Source: Streptacidiphilus carbonis
Lineage (GTDB): Bacteria > Actinomycetota > Actinomycetes > Streptomycetales > Streptomycetaceae
Length of the DNA stretch: 64,000 bases
Assembly (NCBI RefSeq): GCF_000787775.1
Contig: NZ_BBPM01000018.1
Location: 1-64,000, forward strand
Reading direction: 5' to 3'
This document shows, one piece after another, positions 29,865 to 42,977 of this stretch (positions within the stretch are counted from its first letter, which is position 1; each line of letters starts with the position of its first letter). The position numbers and the translations under genes were made by a program. The notes beneath the pieces were generated by a model. That model ran no database searches. It worked only from the letters and a program-made list of their open reading frames with translations, and was not told the DNA's origin.

Positions 29865-31019
29865 ATGACCGCCGACACCGGCTGGTACGACCCCACAGAG
29901 CAGCAGTACTACTACCCGCAGCCGCAGCCGCCTGAGCAGCCGCAGTACTACTACTACGAGCAGCAACAGCAGCAGCCTCAGCAGCAGCCTCAGCAGCAGT
30001 ACTACTACGCACCCCCGGTCGACCCGTACCAGCAGCAGTACGCCCAGCCGTACGGATACCAGTACGAGTACGCGCCCTGCCAGCCCACCACCATGACGGC
30101 CGTCCTGGACGAGCTGACCCCGCAGGACTTGGAGTATCTCCAGTACCCGGCGGACCACCCGGCCACCGAAGAGCCCTGGGACTACCAGGACGGGTACCAG
30201 GACGAGCACCAGGAGCAGCCGGACGACCTGCCGGCAGAGCTGGACGAACCGGAGCCGGGGGAGGCCCCCGAGGAGCCAGCCGCAATTCAGGAGCCCCGTA
30301 CCGGTGGCCGTGCCGCCGCCCGCGCCGCGCAGAAGCGCACCACCCGGCGCCGCTCGGCCGTGCTGACCATCGCCGTCCCCTCCGTGGCCGTCCTCGGCAT
30401 CGCCGGTGCGGCCGCCGCGACGATGTCACCCAGCGGCGCCGCCGGCCGCTCCACCACCGCAGCCAGCGACGCCAAGGCCACCCTCACCGCCGCCGACCAG
30501 AAGGCCCAGGCGCTCGCCGCCCAGGAGGCCAAGGCCTCGGCCGAGCAGGCCAGCCGGGACCAGGCGCGGCAGGCGCTGGCACTGCGCACCGCGGCGGCCA
30601 AGAAGAAGGCCGCCGAGACGCCCAAGATCGTGCTGCCCATCGCCCAGCATGTCGGGCTCAGCGCCCTCTTCGGGCAGGCCGGGACCCACTGGATGTCCCT
30701 GCACACCGGCATCGACTTCCCGGTCAGCACCGGGACCAGCGTGCACGCCGTCACCGACGGCACCGTCTCCACCAAGTGGAACGCGTACTACGGCAACATG
30801 CTGATACTGACCGCCCCGGACGGCACCCAGACCTGGTACTGCCACCTCAGCGCCTACAAGGTGCGCAGCGGACCGGTGAAGGCCGGCGACGTCATCGCGT
30901 ACTCGGGCGACACCGGCAACTCCACCGGCCCGCACCTGCACTTCGAGGTGCACCCCGACGGCGGCCCGGCCATAGACCCCCTCCCCTGGCTGCTCGCCCA
31001 CGGCCTCGACCCGCGCTGA
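29865..31019 (+). CDS. M23 peptidase with Gln/Tyr-rich N-terminus
   Basis: A 384-residue cell-wall hydrolase. Residues 1-75 are a Gln/Tyr/Pro-rich low-complexity tail with runs YYYY and QQQQQ. An Arg-rich stretch (~149-163) precedes a membrane span at ~164-187. A short Ala/Lys/Gln coiled coil (~205-250) leads to the M23 (LytM) domain, with Zn ligands HTGIDF (His280, Asp284) and HLHF (His357, His359). It likely cleaves peptidoglycan cross-bridges outside the membrane with its tail in the cytosol. ATG 29865 with GGGGG 7 nt upstream. It faces the IclR gene across a dispersed-repeat copy. Confidence 0.9.
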   Translation: MTADTGWYDPTEQQYYYPQPQPPEQPQYYYYEQQQQQPQQQPQQQYYYAPPVDPYQQQYAQPYGYQYEYAPCQPTTMTAVLDELTPQDLEYLQYPADHPATEEPWDYQDGYQDEHQEQPDDLPAELDEPEPGEAPEEPAAIQEPRTGGRAAARAAQKRTTRRRSAVLTIAVPSVAVLGIAGAAAATMSPSGAAGRSTTAASDAKATLTAADQKAQALAAQEAKASAEQASRDQARQALALRTAAAKKKAAETPKIVLPIAQHVGLSALFGQAGTHWMSLHTGIDFPVSTGTSVHAVTDGTVSTKWNAYYGNMLILTAPDGTQTWYCHLSAYKVRSGPVKAGDVIAYSGDTGNSTGPHLHFEVHPDGGPAIDPLPWLLAHGLDPR

Positions 31020-31082
31020 CGGGTCGTCGAGTCCGGACCGCAGTCGGCGACTGAACCGCCGTGGACCAGCTGCACCCGCACA

Positions 31083-31127
31083 GGGGCGCGCGGAACTGCG
31101 CGACCAGCCGGCTACGGTCCGCAGCCG
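31083..31127. repeat. Dispersed repeat copy between the M23 and IclR genes
   Basis: Contains GGAACTGCGCGACCAGCCGG followed by CTACGGTCCGCAGCC; the copy at 47767-47803 reads GGAACTGCGCGCCCAGCCGT and GTACGGTCCGCACCC. Similarity continues leftward (CCGTGGACCAGCTGCAC against CCGTGGGCACGTTGCAC). Between convergent genes, it may contribute to termination. Confidence 0.7.
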
Positions 31128-31157
31128 AATATCCCTCAGAACCACGACGACACAGCG

Positions 31158-31949
31158 TCAGCGACGCCGCCCCGGCACCGCCATGAACCCCAACTGCGCC
31201 GACACCTCCGCCGCCGCCGCGACCACCGCCGCGGCGACCTCCGGGATCCGCTGCTCCGTCAGCCGGTAGGAAGGCCCCGACGCGCTGATCGCGGCGATCA
31301 GCTGCCCGTCCTGGGTCAGCACCGGCGCGGCCACCGCGTTCAGCCCGGTCTCCAACTCCTCCACGCAGTAGGCGTACCCCGCCGCCAGCGCGGTGCGCAG
31401 CTGGGTACGGAGCCGCCGCGGGTCGGTGACCGTGCCAGGCGTGAAGCGGTCAAGCCCTGCCGCGAGCCGCTCCTGGAGCGCGGCGTCCGGCAGATGGGCC
31501 AGCATCAGCTTGCCGCTGGAGGTGGCGTGCAGCGGGGTCCGCTGCCCCACCCAGTTGTGGGTGGTGACCGCCGAGGGGCCGAGCACCTGGTCGATGTTGA
31601 CGGCCGCGTCGCCGTCCAGGACGGCCAGGTTGATGGTCTCGGAGACCTGCGCCGCCAGCCGCTCGCAGGCCGGGCGGCTCTGCTGGGAGAGGTCGAACCG
31701 CACCGTGGCCGCGCCGGCCAGCCGGACCAGGCCGAGCCCGAGCCGGTACTTGCCCCGGTCCCCCGGCTGCTCCAGCAGCCCCCGCTGCTCCAGGGCGGCG
31801 GCCAGCCGGAACGCGGTGGACTTGTGCACCCCGAGCTCGGCCGCCATCTCGGTCACCCCGGCCTCACCCCGACGGGCGACCAGCTCCAGGATGCTGACCG
31901 CCCGGTCGACCGACTGCACCGGCGAAGGGGCCGCCATGTTGCTGCTCAT
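31158..31949 (-). CDS. IclR family transcriptional regulator
   Basis: A 263-residue IclR-type regulator. The N-terminal winged helix-turn-helix has [47 protein letters not shown]. The C-terminal effector domain has [35 protein letters not shown] and [10 protein letters not shown]. The ATG at 31949 overlaps the GMC stop as ATGA, so it is the last gene of the Rieske/GMC operon and likely controls it. Candidate sites are the GTTGCG/CGCAAC repeats at 37308-37512. Confidence 0.93.
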   Translation of the reverse strand: MSSNMAAPSPVQSVDRAVSILELVARRGEAGVTEMAAELGVHKSTAFRLAAALEQRGLLEQPGDRGKYRLGLGLVRLAGAATVRFDLSQQSRPACERLAAQVSETINLAVLDGDAAVNIDQVLGPSAVTTHNWVGQRTPLHATSSGKLMLAHLPDAALQERLAAGLDRFTPGTVTDPRRLRTQLRTALAAGYAYCVEELETGLNAVAAPVLTQDGQLIAAISASGPSYRLTEQRIPEVAAAVVAAAAEVSAQLGFMAVPGRRR

Positions 31950-33649
31950 GATGGAACGGTATGTCCTTCCGGGGCCTTCCGGTGCCGGTAGAAGGGGATC
32001 CGCTGCGGCTCCAGCGGGGTGTTGCCCAGCAGCAGGTCGGCCGACTTCTCGGCGAGCATCATCACCGGGGCGTAGATGTTGCCGTTGGTGACGTAGCGCA
32101 TCGCCGAGGCGTCCACCACGTGCAGTCCGTCCAGGCCGTGCACCGCCATCGTCCCCGGGTCGACGACCGACATCCCGTCCGTCCCCATCCGGCAGGTGCA
32201 GGAGGGGTGCAGTGCGGTCTCGCCGTCGCGGGCGACCCAGTCCAGGATCTGCTCGTCGGTCTCCACCGCCGGTCCCGGCGATATCTCGCCGCCGCTGAAC
32301 GGGGCGAAGGCGTCCTGGCCGAGGATGCTGCGGGTGACCCGGACCGCCTCCACCCACTCGCGCCGGTCCTGTTCCGTGGAGAGGTAGTTGAAGCGCAGCG
32401 CCGGATGCACCCGGGGGTCGGAGGAGACGATCCGGACCGAGCCCCTGGCGTCCGAGTACATCGGGCCGATGTGCACCTGGTAGCCGTGGCCGCCGGCCGG
32501 GGCCGAGCCGTCGTAGCGCACCGCGATCGGCAGGAAGTGGAACATCAGGTTGGGGTAGTCCACCTGGTCGTTGCCGCGGACGAAGCCGCCGCCCTCGAAG
32601 TGGTTGGTGGCGCCGGGGCCCTTCCGCAGGAACAGCCACTCCGCGCCGATGAAGGGCCGCCGCCAGAGCTTCAGCGCCGGCTGCACCGACACCGGCTGGG
32701 TGCAGGCGTGCTGGACGTAGACCTCCAGATGGTCCTGCAGGTTCTCGCCGACGCCCGGCAGGTGGTGCACGGGTTCGATGCCCAGCTTCGCCAGTTCGTC
32801 GGCATTGCCGATCCCCGACAGCTGCAGCAGCTGCGGCGAGTTGATGGCGCCGCCGCAGAGCACCACCCGCCCGGCACGGACCTGCCGGGCCGGGCCGCGG
32901 CCCTGCCGGTACTCGACCCCGGTGGCCCGCCCGCCGTCGAACAGCACCCTGCCGACCAGGGCCCGGGTCCTGACCTCCAGATTGGGCCGGCCCAGCACCG
33001 GATGCAGGTAGGCGCGGGCAGCGCTGAGGCGGCGGCCCCGGTGCACATTGCGGTCGAAGGGCGCGAAGCCCTCCTGGCGGTAGCCGTTGACGTCATCGGT
33101 GAGCGGGTAGCCGGCCTGCTGGACCGCCTCGAAGAAGGCGCCGAAGAGCGGGTTGGTCGCGGGTCCGCGCTCCAGCACCAGCGGTCCGCCGCGGCCCCGG
33201 AACCCGCCGTCGGTGCCGTCGTCCGTGCCGTCGGTGCCGTCGTCGGCGAGGCAGTCCTCCATCCGCCGGAAGTACGGCAGGCAGTGGGCGTAGTCCCAGT
33301 CCTCCATCCCGGGGTCGGCGGCCCAGCGCTCGTAGTCCAGCGGGTTGCCGCGCTGGAAGATCATGCCGTTGATGCTGCTGGAGCCGCCCAGGACCTTGCC
33401 GCGGGCGTGGTAGATCCGGCGGCCGTTCATGAACGGCTCCGGCTCGGACTCGTACTTCCAGTCGTAGAAGCGGCTGCCGATGGGGAAGGTCAGCGCGGCC
33501 GGCATATGGATGAAGACGTCCCACGGGTAGTCCGGCCGGCCCGCCTCCAGCACCAGCACGCGGTTGGCCGGGTCCGCGCTCAGCCGGGCCGCCAGGGCGC
33601 AGCCGGCCGATCCGCCGCCCACGATCACGAAGTCGTAGGAACTGCTCAT
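31946..33649 (-). CDS. GMC oxidoreductase, choline dehydrogenase-like
   Basis: A 567-residue FAD flavoprotein of the GMC family. The Rossmann motif [17 protein letters not shown] is at ~8-23. [21 protein letters not shown] is GMC signature 1 and [16 protein letters not shown] signature 2. The catalytic His lies in [12 protein letters not shown], and the C-terminal [27 protein letters not shown] is typical of BetA-like enzymes. It probably oxidises choline or a related alcohol. A Asp/Gly/Thr run ([12 protein letters not shown]) at ~165 looks like a repeat expansion. ATG 33649 with GGAGG 6 nt upstream; 11 bp after the Rieske gene. Confidence 0.88.
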   Translation of the reverse strand: MSSSYDFVIVGGGSAGCALAARLSADPANRVLVLEAGRPDYPWDVFIHMPAALTFPIGSRFYDWKYESEPEPFMNGRRIYHARGKVLGGSSSINGMIFQRGNPLDYERWAADPGMEDWDYAHCLPYFRRMEDCLADDGTDGTDDGTDGGFRGRGGPLVLERGPATNPLFGAFFEAVQQAGYPLTDDVNGYRQEGFAPFDRNVHRGRRLSAARAYLHPVLGRPNLEVRTRALVGRVLFDGGRATGVEYRQGRGPARQVRAGRVVLCGGAINSPQLLQLSGIGNADELAKLGIEPVHHLPGVGENLQDHLEVYVQHACTQPVSVQPALKLWRRPFIGAEWLFLRKGPGATNHFEGGGFVRGNDQVDYPNLMFHFLPIAVRYDGSAPAGGHGYQVHIGPMYSDARGSVRIVSSDPRVHPALRFNYLSTEQDRREWVEAVRVTRSILGQDAFAPFSGGEISPGPAVETDEQILDWVARDGETALHPSCTCRMGTDGMSVVDPGTMAVHGLDGLHVVDASAMRYVTNGNIYAPVMMLAEKSADLLLGNTPLEPQRIPFYRHRKAPEGHTVPS

Positions 33650-33660
33650 CGCTCTCCTCC

Positions 33661-34797
33661 TCAGTGGGTGCTGCCGTGCGGTCGCAGTGCTGCCGTCACC
33701 CAGGCGTGGAACTCGCCGATGTGGTGCTCGCTGGGCACCAGGACGCCGCCGCGGGCGTAGCCGCGCGAGGCCATTCCCGGCTGGCAGCGCTCGCAGGCGT
33801 CGAAGTCCTGGACGTTGACCCGGTGGAACAGCTCCACCGAAGGCGAGAGGTCCCGTCCCGACTCCACCACCTCGGGCAGGAACAGCCAGTCGCACTCCAC
33901 CACCGTCCGGTCCACGGCCAGCGGGTACATCCGGTGCACGATCACATGGTCGGGCACCAGGTTGACGAAGACCTGCGGCCTCACGGTGATCGCGTAGTAG
34001 CGGCGGTCCTGCTCGGGGGCCACGCCCGGTATCCGCTCAGCGCCGGGGCTGCCGTCGACGGTGAAGCCCTGCGCCGCACCCGCGAACTCGGCGCCGTGGC
34101 CGACATAGGACTGCGCCGCGTAGCCGTTGCTGAACTCCGGTAGTACCCGGGTGAGTTCGGGGTGGATGGTGGCGCAGTGGTAGCACTCCATGAAGTTCTC
34201 GACGATGAGCTTCCAGTTGGCCTTCACGTCGTAGCGGATCCGCCGGCCGAGCGCCAACTCCCCCACCTGGTAGTGGTCGACGGCCCCGGCGTCGCCCAGC
34301 CGCTCGGTCACCGCGCCGATCACCTGCTCCTCGAACGAGGGCGGCTCGTCGGCCAGGCAGACCCAGGCGTAGCCGAGCCACTCCCGCACCCGGACCGGGA
34401 GCAGACCGTAGGCGGTGCGGTCGACGTCGGGCATCCTGACCAGGTTGGGCGCGGCCGTCAGCCGGCCGTCCAGCCCGTAGGTCCAGGCGTGGTACGGACA
34501 CCGGAAGGCCCGTTTGACCTGGCCGGACTCCTCGGTGCAGACCAGCGCGCCGCGGTGCCGGCAGAGGTTGAGGAAGGCCCGCACCGCACCGGTGGCGTCC
34601 CGGGTCAGCAGCACGCTCTCCCGCCCCACCTGGACGGTGCGGAAGGCGCCCGGGCCGCCCAGGTCCGCCGCGCGGACCGCGCAGAACCACATCCGTTCGA
34701 GGATCAGCCCCTGCTCACGCGCGAACACCTCGGGGTCGGTGTAGGCGGACCCGGGGAGGGTGGGCAGCAGACTGGCGGGGTGTGCGGTCTGGGTCAT
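33661..34797 (-). CDS. Rieske non-haem iron oxygenase, glycine-betaine/stachydrine demethylase type
   Basis: A 378-residue ring-hydroxylating-type oxygenase alpha subunit. The Rieske [2Fe-2S] site is CRHRG at ~79-83 and CPYHAW at ~100-105; the mononuclear iron ligands are His in [12 protein letters not shown] (~207, 212) with a C-terminal Asp in [11 protein letters not shown]. This form is typical of GbcA-like N-demethylases acting on glycine betaine or related quaternary amines. The usual ferredoxin-reductase partner (GbcB-like) is not in the cluster. ATG 34797 with GGAAGG 5 nt upstream. Flanked by GMC and FAD/GcvT dehydrogenases, which fits stepwise demethylation. Confidence 0.88.
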   Translation of the reverse strand: MTQTAHPASLLPTLPGSAYTDPEVFAREQGLILERMWFCAVRAADLGGPGAFRTVQVGRESVLLTRDATGAVRAFLNLCRHRGALVCTEESGQVKRAFRCPYHAWTYGLDGRLTAAPNLVRMPDVDRTAYGLLPVRVREWLGYAWVCLADEPPSFEEQVIGAVTERLGDAGAVDHYQVGELALGRRIRYDVKANWKLIVENFMECYHCATIHPELTRVLPEFSNGYAAQSYVGHGAEFAGAAQGFTVDGSPGAERIPGVAPEQDRRYYAITVRPQVFVNLVPDHVIVHRMYPLAVDRTVVECDWLFLPEVVESGRDLSPSVELFHRVNVQDFDACERCQPGMASRGYARGGVLVPSEHHIGEFHAWVTAALRPHGSTH

Positions 34798-34825
34798 GCC
34801 TGCCTTCCGTTCCAATAGACACTGC

Positions 34826-37512
<2,687 letters not shown>

Positions 37513-37576
37513 CTGCTTCCGTTCCCACCAGACGTGCGTTCCCCAGCCCCGTTGTTCTGCCGCACCTGGAGCGACC

Positions 37577-39133
37577 ATGAGCACACTCAGCCCGCCGCCC
37601 ACACCCACCCACGCCGAGGACAGCCACGACCTCGCCCGCTTCGGCTACCGCCAGGAGCTGGAGCGCTCGCTCGGCTCCTTCTCCAGCTTCGCCGCCGGGT
37701 TCAGCTACATCTCGATCATGACCGGCGTCTTCCAGCTCTTCGGCTTCGGCTTCGCCAGCGGCGGGCCGGCCGTCTTCTGGACCTGGCCGCTGGTCTTCAT
37801 CGGCCAACTCGCGGTCGCCCTCTGCTTCGCGGAGCTGGCGGGACAGTTCCCGCTGGCGGGCTCGGTCTACCAGTGGTCCAAGCAGATCGCCGGTCCCGGC
37901 ACCTCCTGGATGGCCGGCTGGATCATGTCCATCGGGGCGATCGTCACCGCCGCCGCGGTCGCCGTGGCCTACCAGATCATCCTGCCCCAGGTGTCGCTGG
38001 CCTTCCAGATCGTCGGCGGCCCCGCCGACGCCGGGCTCACCAGTACCCCGAACGGGGCCAAGAACGCCATCCTGCTGGGGCTCGGCCTGGTCGTCTTCAC
38101 CACCATCGTCAACATCGTCGGCGTGCGGCTGATGGCCAAGCTCAACAACCTGGGCGTGGCCGTCGAACTCATCGGCGTCACCCTGCTGATCATCATGCTC
38201 GCCGTGCACATCAAGCGCGGCCCGCAGGTGGTGCTGCACACCGCCGGCACCGGGGCCGGGCACTCCTGGGGCTACCTCGGCGCCTTCCTGGTCGCCTCAC
38301 TGATGAGCGCCTATGTCTTCTACGGCTTCGACACCGCGGGCGCCCTGGCCGAGGAGACCAAGCAGCCCCGGCTGCACGCCCCGCGCGCCATCCTGCGCGC
38401 CCTCACCGCCGCCTTCATCGCCGGCGGCCTGCTGATGCTCGTCGGCATGATGGCCGTGGGCGACATCAACGCCAAGGAGATCGGCACCCTCGGCATGCCC
38501 TATCTGATCAAGAGCACCCTGGGCACCGGCCTGGGCGACGCCTTCCTGGTCTGCTCCGCCATCGCCATCACCGTCTGCTGCCTCGCCGTTCAGACCGCGG
38601 CGATCCGGCTGATCTTCTCCATGGCCAGGGACGGCAGGCTGCCGTGGGCCGCCGCGATCTCCCGGGTCTCCCCGCGCTCCAGGACCCCGATGGTGCCGGC
38701 CCTGCTGACCGGGGTGCTCACCATCGCCCTGCTCCTGGTCAACATCGGCAACCAGCGGGTGTTCTACATCCTGACCTCGGTCGCGATCATCCTCTTCTAC
38801 ATCCCCTATCTGATGGTGACCGCGCCCATGCTGCTGCGCCGGCTACGCGGCGAATGGCCCCGCGAGGGCCACGGCCCGCACTTCAACCTGGGCCGCTGGG
38901 GCCTGCCGGTGAACGTCTTCGCCGTGCTGTACGGGGCCGCCATGACCGTCAACCTGGCCTGGCCCCGCGCCGCCGTCTACGGCAACGACCACTGGTACTT
39001 CCAGTGGGGCGCCGTCGTCTTCACCGCCGTCATCACCGCCGTCGGCCTGGGCCTCTACCTGCTGCGCCGCAATTCGGCGCCGCCGCAGGAACAGCCCCTG
39101 ACCGAGGATCAGAGCTTCTCCACCGGGGCGTAG
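37577..39133 (+). CDS. APC-superfamily amino acid/choline permease
   Basis: A 518-residue membrane transporter with about twelve hydrophobic segments. The N-terminus has LGSFSSFAAGFSYISIMTGVFQLFGFGF and a second segment with LCFAELAGQFPLAGSVYQW, typical of APC permeases; later SAYVFYGFDTAGALAEETKQPRLHAPRAI. It probably imports an amino acid or quaternary amine substrate of the adjacent catabolic cluster. ATG 37577 with GGAG 5 nt upstream. The last 25 bp overlap the convergent pcrA gene. Confidence 0.9.
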   Translation: MSTLSPPPTPTHAEDSHDLARFGYRQELERSLGSFSSFAAGFSYISIMTGVFQLFGFGFASGGPAVFWTWPLVFIGQLAVALCFAELAGQFPLAGSVYQWSKQIAGPGTSWMAGWIMSIGAIVTAAAVAVAYQIILPQVSLAFQIVGGPADAGLTSTPNGAKNAILLGLGLVVFTTIVNIVGVRLMAKLNNLGVAVELIGVTLLIIMLAVHIKRGPQVVLHTAGTGAGHSWGYLGAFLVASLMSAYVFYGFDTAGALAEETKQPRLHAPRAILRALTAAFIAGGLLMLVGMMAVGDINAKEIGTLGMPYLIKSTLGTGLGDAFLVCSAIAITVCCLAVQTAAIRLIFSMARDGRLPWAAAISRVSPRSRTPMVPALLTGVLTIALLLVNIGNQRVFYILTSVAIILFYIPYLMVTAPMLLRRLRGEWPREGHGPHFNLGRWGLPVNVFAVLYGAAMTVNLAWPRAAVYGNDHWYFQWGAVVFTAVITAVGLGLYLLRRNSAPPQEQPLTEDQSFSTGA

Positions 39134-41694
39134 CGCAGCAGCAGCTGCTTGGTCCCCTCCGCTCCGAAATCGATCGTCGCCTTGGCATCGTCAGGAGGCC
39201 CGCCCACGGCCACGACGGTGCCAAGGCCGAAGCGGTCGTGCGTCACCCGGTCGCCGACGGCCAGGGACACCGCCGCCCGCTCCTTGATCCGCCCCGCGCC
39301 CCGGCCCCAACCCGCAGGCGCCGAAGACCTCTTGCCGCCACCGCCACCGCTCCCGCCGCTCCCGAAGGAGCCACGGGCGGACGGCGCCGCCGCGGCCGAG
39401 GACCGCTTCTCGTCCACCAGCGTCGGCGGGATCTCCTCCAGGAAGCGCGACGCCGGGTTGTACGAGGGCTGCCCCCACGCGCTGCGCAGCACCGCCCGCG
39501 ACAGATACAGCCGTTCCCGCGCCCTGGTCAGCCCCACATAGGCCAGTCGGCGCTCCTCCTCCAGCTCCTTCGCCTGGCCGAAGGTCCGCATGTGCGGGAA
39601 GATCCCGTCCTCCATCCCGGTCAGGAACACCACCGGGAACTCCAGCCCCTTGGCCGTGTGCAGCGTCATCAGCGTGATGACGCCCTTGCTCTCACCCTCG
39701 TCATCGTCAGGGCTTCCCTCTGATGTCCCGGCCTGCTTCGCATCCGGGATCTGGTCCGAATCGGCCACCAGCGCCACCCGCTCCAGGAACGCGGCGAGAC
39801 CGGTCGCCACCGGCTCCGCCTCGGGGTCGTCGGCGGGCTCCGCCGCGGCCTCCTCCTGCTCGAACTCCAGGGCCACGGCCGCGAGTTCCTGCAGGTTCTC
39901 GACCCGGGTCTCGTCCTGGGGGTCGGTCGAAGCCTGGAGCTCCGCGAGGTAGCCGGTCTCCTCCAGGATGGCCTCCAGCACCGCCGCAGGTCCTGCACCT
40001 GACTCTACGACCCCGCGCAGCTTAGCCAGCAGATCGTTGAACTTCTTCACCGCATTGAGCGAGCGCGCAGCCATCCCGTACGCCTCGTCGGCCCGCAGCA
40101 GCGCCTGGGCGAAGGAGATCCGCTCGCGCTGGGCCAGCGCCTCGACCATCGCCTCGGCCCGGTCCCCGATGCCGCGCTTGGGGACGTTGAGGATCCGCCG
40201 CAGCGGCACCGTGTCCTCGGGGTTGGCCAGCACCCGCAGATAGGCCAGTACGTCCCTGACCTCCCTCCGCTCGTAGAAGCGCACCCCGCCGACCACCTTG
40301 TAGGGCAGGCCGACCCGGATGAACACCTCCTCGAACACCCGGGACTGGGCGTTGGTCCGGTAGAACACCGCGACGTCGCCGGGCCTGGCCGCGCCCGAGT
40401 CGGTCAGCCGGTCCACCTCGTCGGCGACGAACTGCGCCTCGCCGTGCTCGTCGTCCGCGACATAGGCGGTGATCAGCTCGCCGTCGGCGCCGGCCGTCCA
40501 CAGGTTCTTGGCGCGGCGGTTGGTGTTGCGCTCGATCACCGCGTTGGCGGCGCTGAGGATGGTCTGGGTGGAGCGGTAGTTCTGCTCCAGCAGGATGGTG
40601 GTGGCGTTCGGGTAGTCCTCCTCGAAGTCGAGGATGTTGCGGATGGTCGCGCCGCGGAAGGCGTAGATCGACTGGTCCGCGTCACCGACCACGCAGAGCT
40701 CGGCCGGCTCCACCGCGGCCAGCCCGGCCGCCGCCGGGTTCACCAGTTCGCCGTCCACCGTCACCTTGGGCGCGGACCCGGCCGCTCCCCCCGACAACTC
40801 CCTGACCAGCATGTACTGGGCGTGGTTGGTGTCCTGGTACTCGTCCACCAGGATGTGCCGGAAGCGGCGCCGGTAGTACTCGGCGACGTCCGGGAACGCC
40901 TGCAGCAGGTGCACCGTGGTCATGATGATGTCGTCGAAGTCCAGCGCGTTGGCCTCGCGCAGCCGGGCCTGGTAGAGCCGGTAGGCCTCGGCGAGCTTGC
41001 GCTCCATCGGGTTGGCGGCCTGCCCGGCGTAGGTCTCGTCGTCGACCAGCTCGTTCTTGAGGTTGGAGACCTTCGCGGTGAACGACTTCGGCGGGAACTG
41101 CTTGGGATCCAGGTCCAGGTCCCGGCAGACCAGCGCCATCAGCCGCTGCGAGTCGGCCGAGTCGTAGATCGAGAAGCTGGAGGTGAAGCCCAGCTTCTTG
41201 CTCTCCCGGCGCAGGATCCGGACGCAGGCGCTGTGGAAGGTGGACACCCACATGGCCTTGGCCCGCGGTCCGACCAGCGCCTCGACCCGCTCGCGCATCT
41301 CACCGGCGGCCTTGTTGGTGAAGGTGATCGCCAGGATCTCGCCGGGCTGCACCCCCCGCGCACCCAGCAGGTAGGCGATCCGATGGGTGAGCACCCGGGT
41401 CTTGCCGGACCCGGCGCCGGCCACGATGAGCAGCGGCGATCCGGCGTGCACCACGGCCTCGCGCTGCTGCGGGTTCATCCCGTCCAGCAGCACGGCCGGG
41501 TCCGCGACCGGGCGCGGGGCGCCGTCGCGGTAGTGGCCGTCGCGCGGCGGCGGTGGCGCGTCGAAGCGGCCCGCGAACAGGTCGGCGGGCAGCTCCTCCT
41601 CGTAGGGGAGGTCCTCGTCGGCATGGTCGGCCGGCGGCTCCGCGGCGGAACCCTCCAGGCCGGGGAGGGGAATGTCATCAAAGAGGCTGCTCAT
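39109..41694 (-). CDS. pcrA: UvrD/PcrA-type ATP-dependent DNA helicase
   Basis: An 861-residue SF1A helicase. The N-terminal ~70 residues are an acidic/Pro extension before MNPQQREAVVHAGSPLLIVAGAGSGKTRVLTHRIAYLL (Q motif and Walker A ~93-99). Motif II is ILVDEYQDTNHAQY, motif III VVGDADQSIYAFRGA, motif VI YVGLTRARERLYLS. The C-terminal Tudor-like tail has VAVGDRVTHDRFGLGTVVAVGG. Acts in DNA repair and removal of bound proteins. Start ATG 41694 (MSSLFDDIPLP) lacks an SD; TAGACT ends 8 nt upstream of it, so a leaderless mRNA is plausible. Confidence 0.95.
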   Translation of the reverse strand: MSSLFDDIPLPGLEGSAAEPPADHADEDLPYEEELPADLFAGRFDAPPPPRDGHYRDGAPRPVADPAVLLDGMNPQQREAVVHAGSPLLIVAGAGSGKTRVLTHRIAYLLGARGVQPGEILAITFTNKAAGEMRERVEALVGPRAKAMWVSTFHSACVRILRRESKKLGFTSSFSIYDSADSQRLMALVCRDLDLDPKQFPPKSFTAKVSNLKNELVDDETYAGQAANPMERKLAEAYRLYQARLREANALDFDDIIMTTVHLLQAFPDVAEYYRRRFRHILVDEYQDTNHAQYMLVRELSGGAAGSAPKVTVDGELVNPAAAGLAAVEPAELCVVGDADQSIYAFRGATIRNILDFEEDYPNATTILLEQNYRSTQTILSAANAVIERNTNRRAKNLWTAGADGELITAYVADDEHGEAQFVADEVDRLTDSGAARPGDVAVFYRTNAQSRVFEEVFIRVGLPYKVVGGVRFYERREVRDVLAYLRVLANPEDTVPLRRILNVPKRGIGDRAEAMVEALAQRERISFAQALLRADEAYGMAARSLNAVKKFNDLLAKLRGVVESGAGPAAVLEAILEETGYLAELQASTDPQDETRVENLQELAAVALEFEQEEAAAEPADDPEAEPVATGLAAFLERVALVADSDQIPDAKQAGTSEGSPDDDEGESKGVITLMTLHTAKGLEFPVVFLTGMEDGIFPHMRTFGQAKELEEERRLAYVGLTRARERLYLSRAVLRSAWGQPSYNPASRFLEEIPPTLVDEKRSSAAAAPSARGSFGSGGSGGGGGKRSSAPAGWGRGAGRIKERAAVSLAVGDRVTHDRFGLGTVVAVGGPPDDAKATIDFGAEGTKQLLLRYAPVEKL

Positions 41695-41925
41695 CAACGA
41701 CGAGTCTAGGCGTCCCTGCCGACACTCCAGGCCGCTATCGGCGGACCGCCCTCCGCCGAGCACGGTCGGATGATCAGATTGATCGGCATTCCGCCCAACT
41801 CCGGGCAGAACCAGCGCTCAATCCGCCATGAAACTGCTAAACGGAACGATCAGTTCCATAGAACTTCGGCCAGCCTCGAACTCCACCCCGCGCCGCCGGC
41901 CCGCGCCGGACTAGCGTCCCGGCCC

Positions 41926-42954
41926 ATGGCGTCGCACCGGAAACCCAGACCCAACCCGCTGGCAGCCGTCACCGCCAGGGCCACCACCCGCACCGCGGTG
42001 ACCCTGGCCACAGCCGCCGCGGCGTCGGTCACCGTGTTCGCCCACCCCGGGCACGCCGATCCCAAGCCCACCGCCGAGGGCGTGAAGTCGCAGGTCGACC
42101 AGCTCTACCAGCAGGCCGAGACGGCCACCCAGGACTACGACGGCGCGGTCGCCAGGACCGCCGCGCTCCAGCAGCAGACCGCTCGGCTGCAGGACCGGGC
42201 GGCCCGTACCAGGGCCGCGATGACCACGCTGCAGACCCGGCTCGGGGCGGTCGCCGCCGCACAGTACCGGGGCAGCGGGGTCGACCCGCTGATCCACCTG
42301 CTCATCAGCGCCCACCCGGACGACTTCCTGCAGCAGGCCGGCTCGCTCAGCCGGCTCAGCGCCTCCGAGCAGCAGCTGCTCACCCAGTACGGAGCCCAGC
42401 GCCGCGCCCTGGACCAGGAGCAGTCCGCCGCCACCGCACAGCTGGCCCGGCTCCAGGCCTCCCAGCGGCGCATCTCCGCCGCCCGGGCCCAGGTCCAGGC
42501 GAAGCTGGCCGCGGCGCAGCAGTTGCTCGGCACGCTCACCGCCGCCCAGCAGGCCGCCGTCGAACAGTCCCCCGGCACCGCCGGGGCGCCCCCCGCCCCG
42601 GTCTCCGGCCGCGCCGCCGCGGCCGTGGCCTTCGCCCGCGCCCAGATCGGCAAGCCCTACGTCTGGGGCGCGACCGGTCCTGACGCCTTCGACTGCTCGG
42701 GGCTGACCCAGGCCGCCTGGGCCGCCGCCGGGGTCTCGCTGCCGCGCACCACCTACGAGCAGATCGACGCCGGACAGCGGATCCAGGTCGGCCGGCTGCA
42801 ACCCGGCGACCTGGTCTTCTACTACTCCGGCGTCAGCCATGTCGGCATCTACGTCGGCAACGACCAGATCATCCACGCCCCGCACCCCGGCGCGGCCGTG
42901 GAGTACGCGCCGGTGGACGAGATGCCCGTCAGCGGAGCGGTCCGCCCCGCCTGA
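41926..42954 (+). CDS. NlpC/P60 peptidoglycan endopeptidase
   Basis: A 342-residue secreted hydrolase. An N-terminal signal/membrane segment (~22-45, AVTLATAAAASVTVFAHPGHAD) leads to a long coiled coil (~55-210, Gln/Ala/Arg-rich), then a linker and an NlpC/P60 domain. Catalytic Cys is in FDCSGLTQAAW (~257) and His in SHVGIYVG (~305), with a third polar residue His in IIHAP. It likely cuts D-Glu-mDAP-type bonds, like RipA-type hydrolases. ATG 41926 has no SD; TAGCGT ends 8 nt upstream, suggesting a leaderless transcript. Divergent from pcrA. Confidence 0.92.
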   Translation: MASHRKPRPNPLAAVTARATTRTAVTLATAAAASVTVFAHPGHADPKPTAEGVKSQVDQLYQQAETATQDYDGAVARTAALQQQTARLQDRAARTRAAMTTLQTRLGAVAAAQYRGSGVDPLIHLLISAHPDDFLQQAGSLSRLSASEQQLLTQYGAQRRALDQEQSAATAQLARLQASQRRISAARAQVQAKLAAAQQLLGTLTAAQQAAVEQSPGTAGAPPAPVSGRAAAAVAFARAQIGKPYVWGATGPDAFDCSGLTQAAWAAAGVSLPRTTYEQIDAGQRIQVGRLQPGDLVFYYSGVSHVGIYVGNDQIIHAPHPGAAVEYAPVDEMPVSGAVRPA

Positions 42955-42977
42955 CCGGCCCCACGGCTGACGTTTCG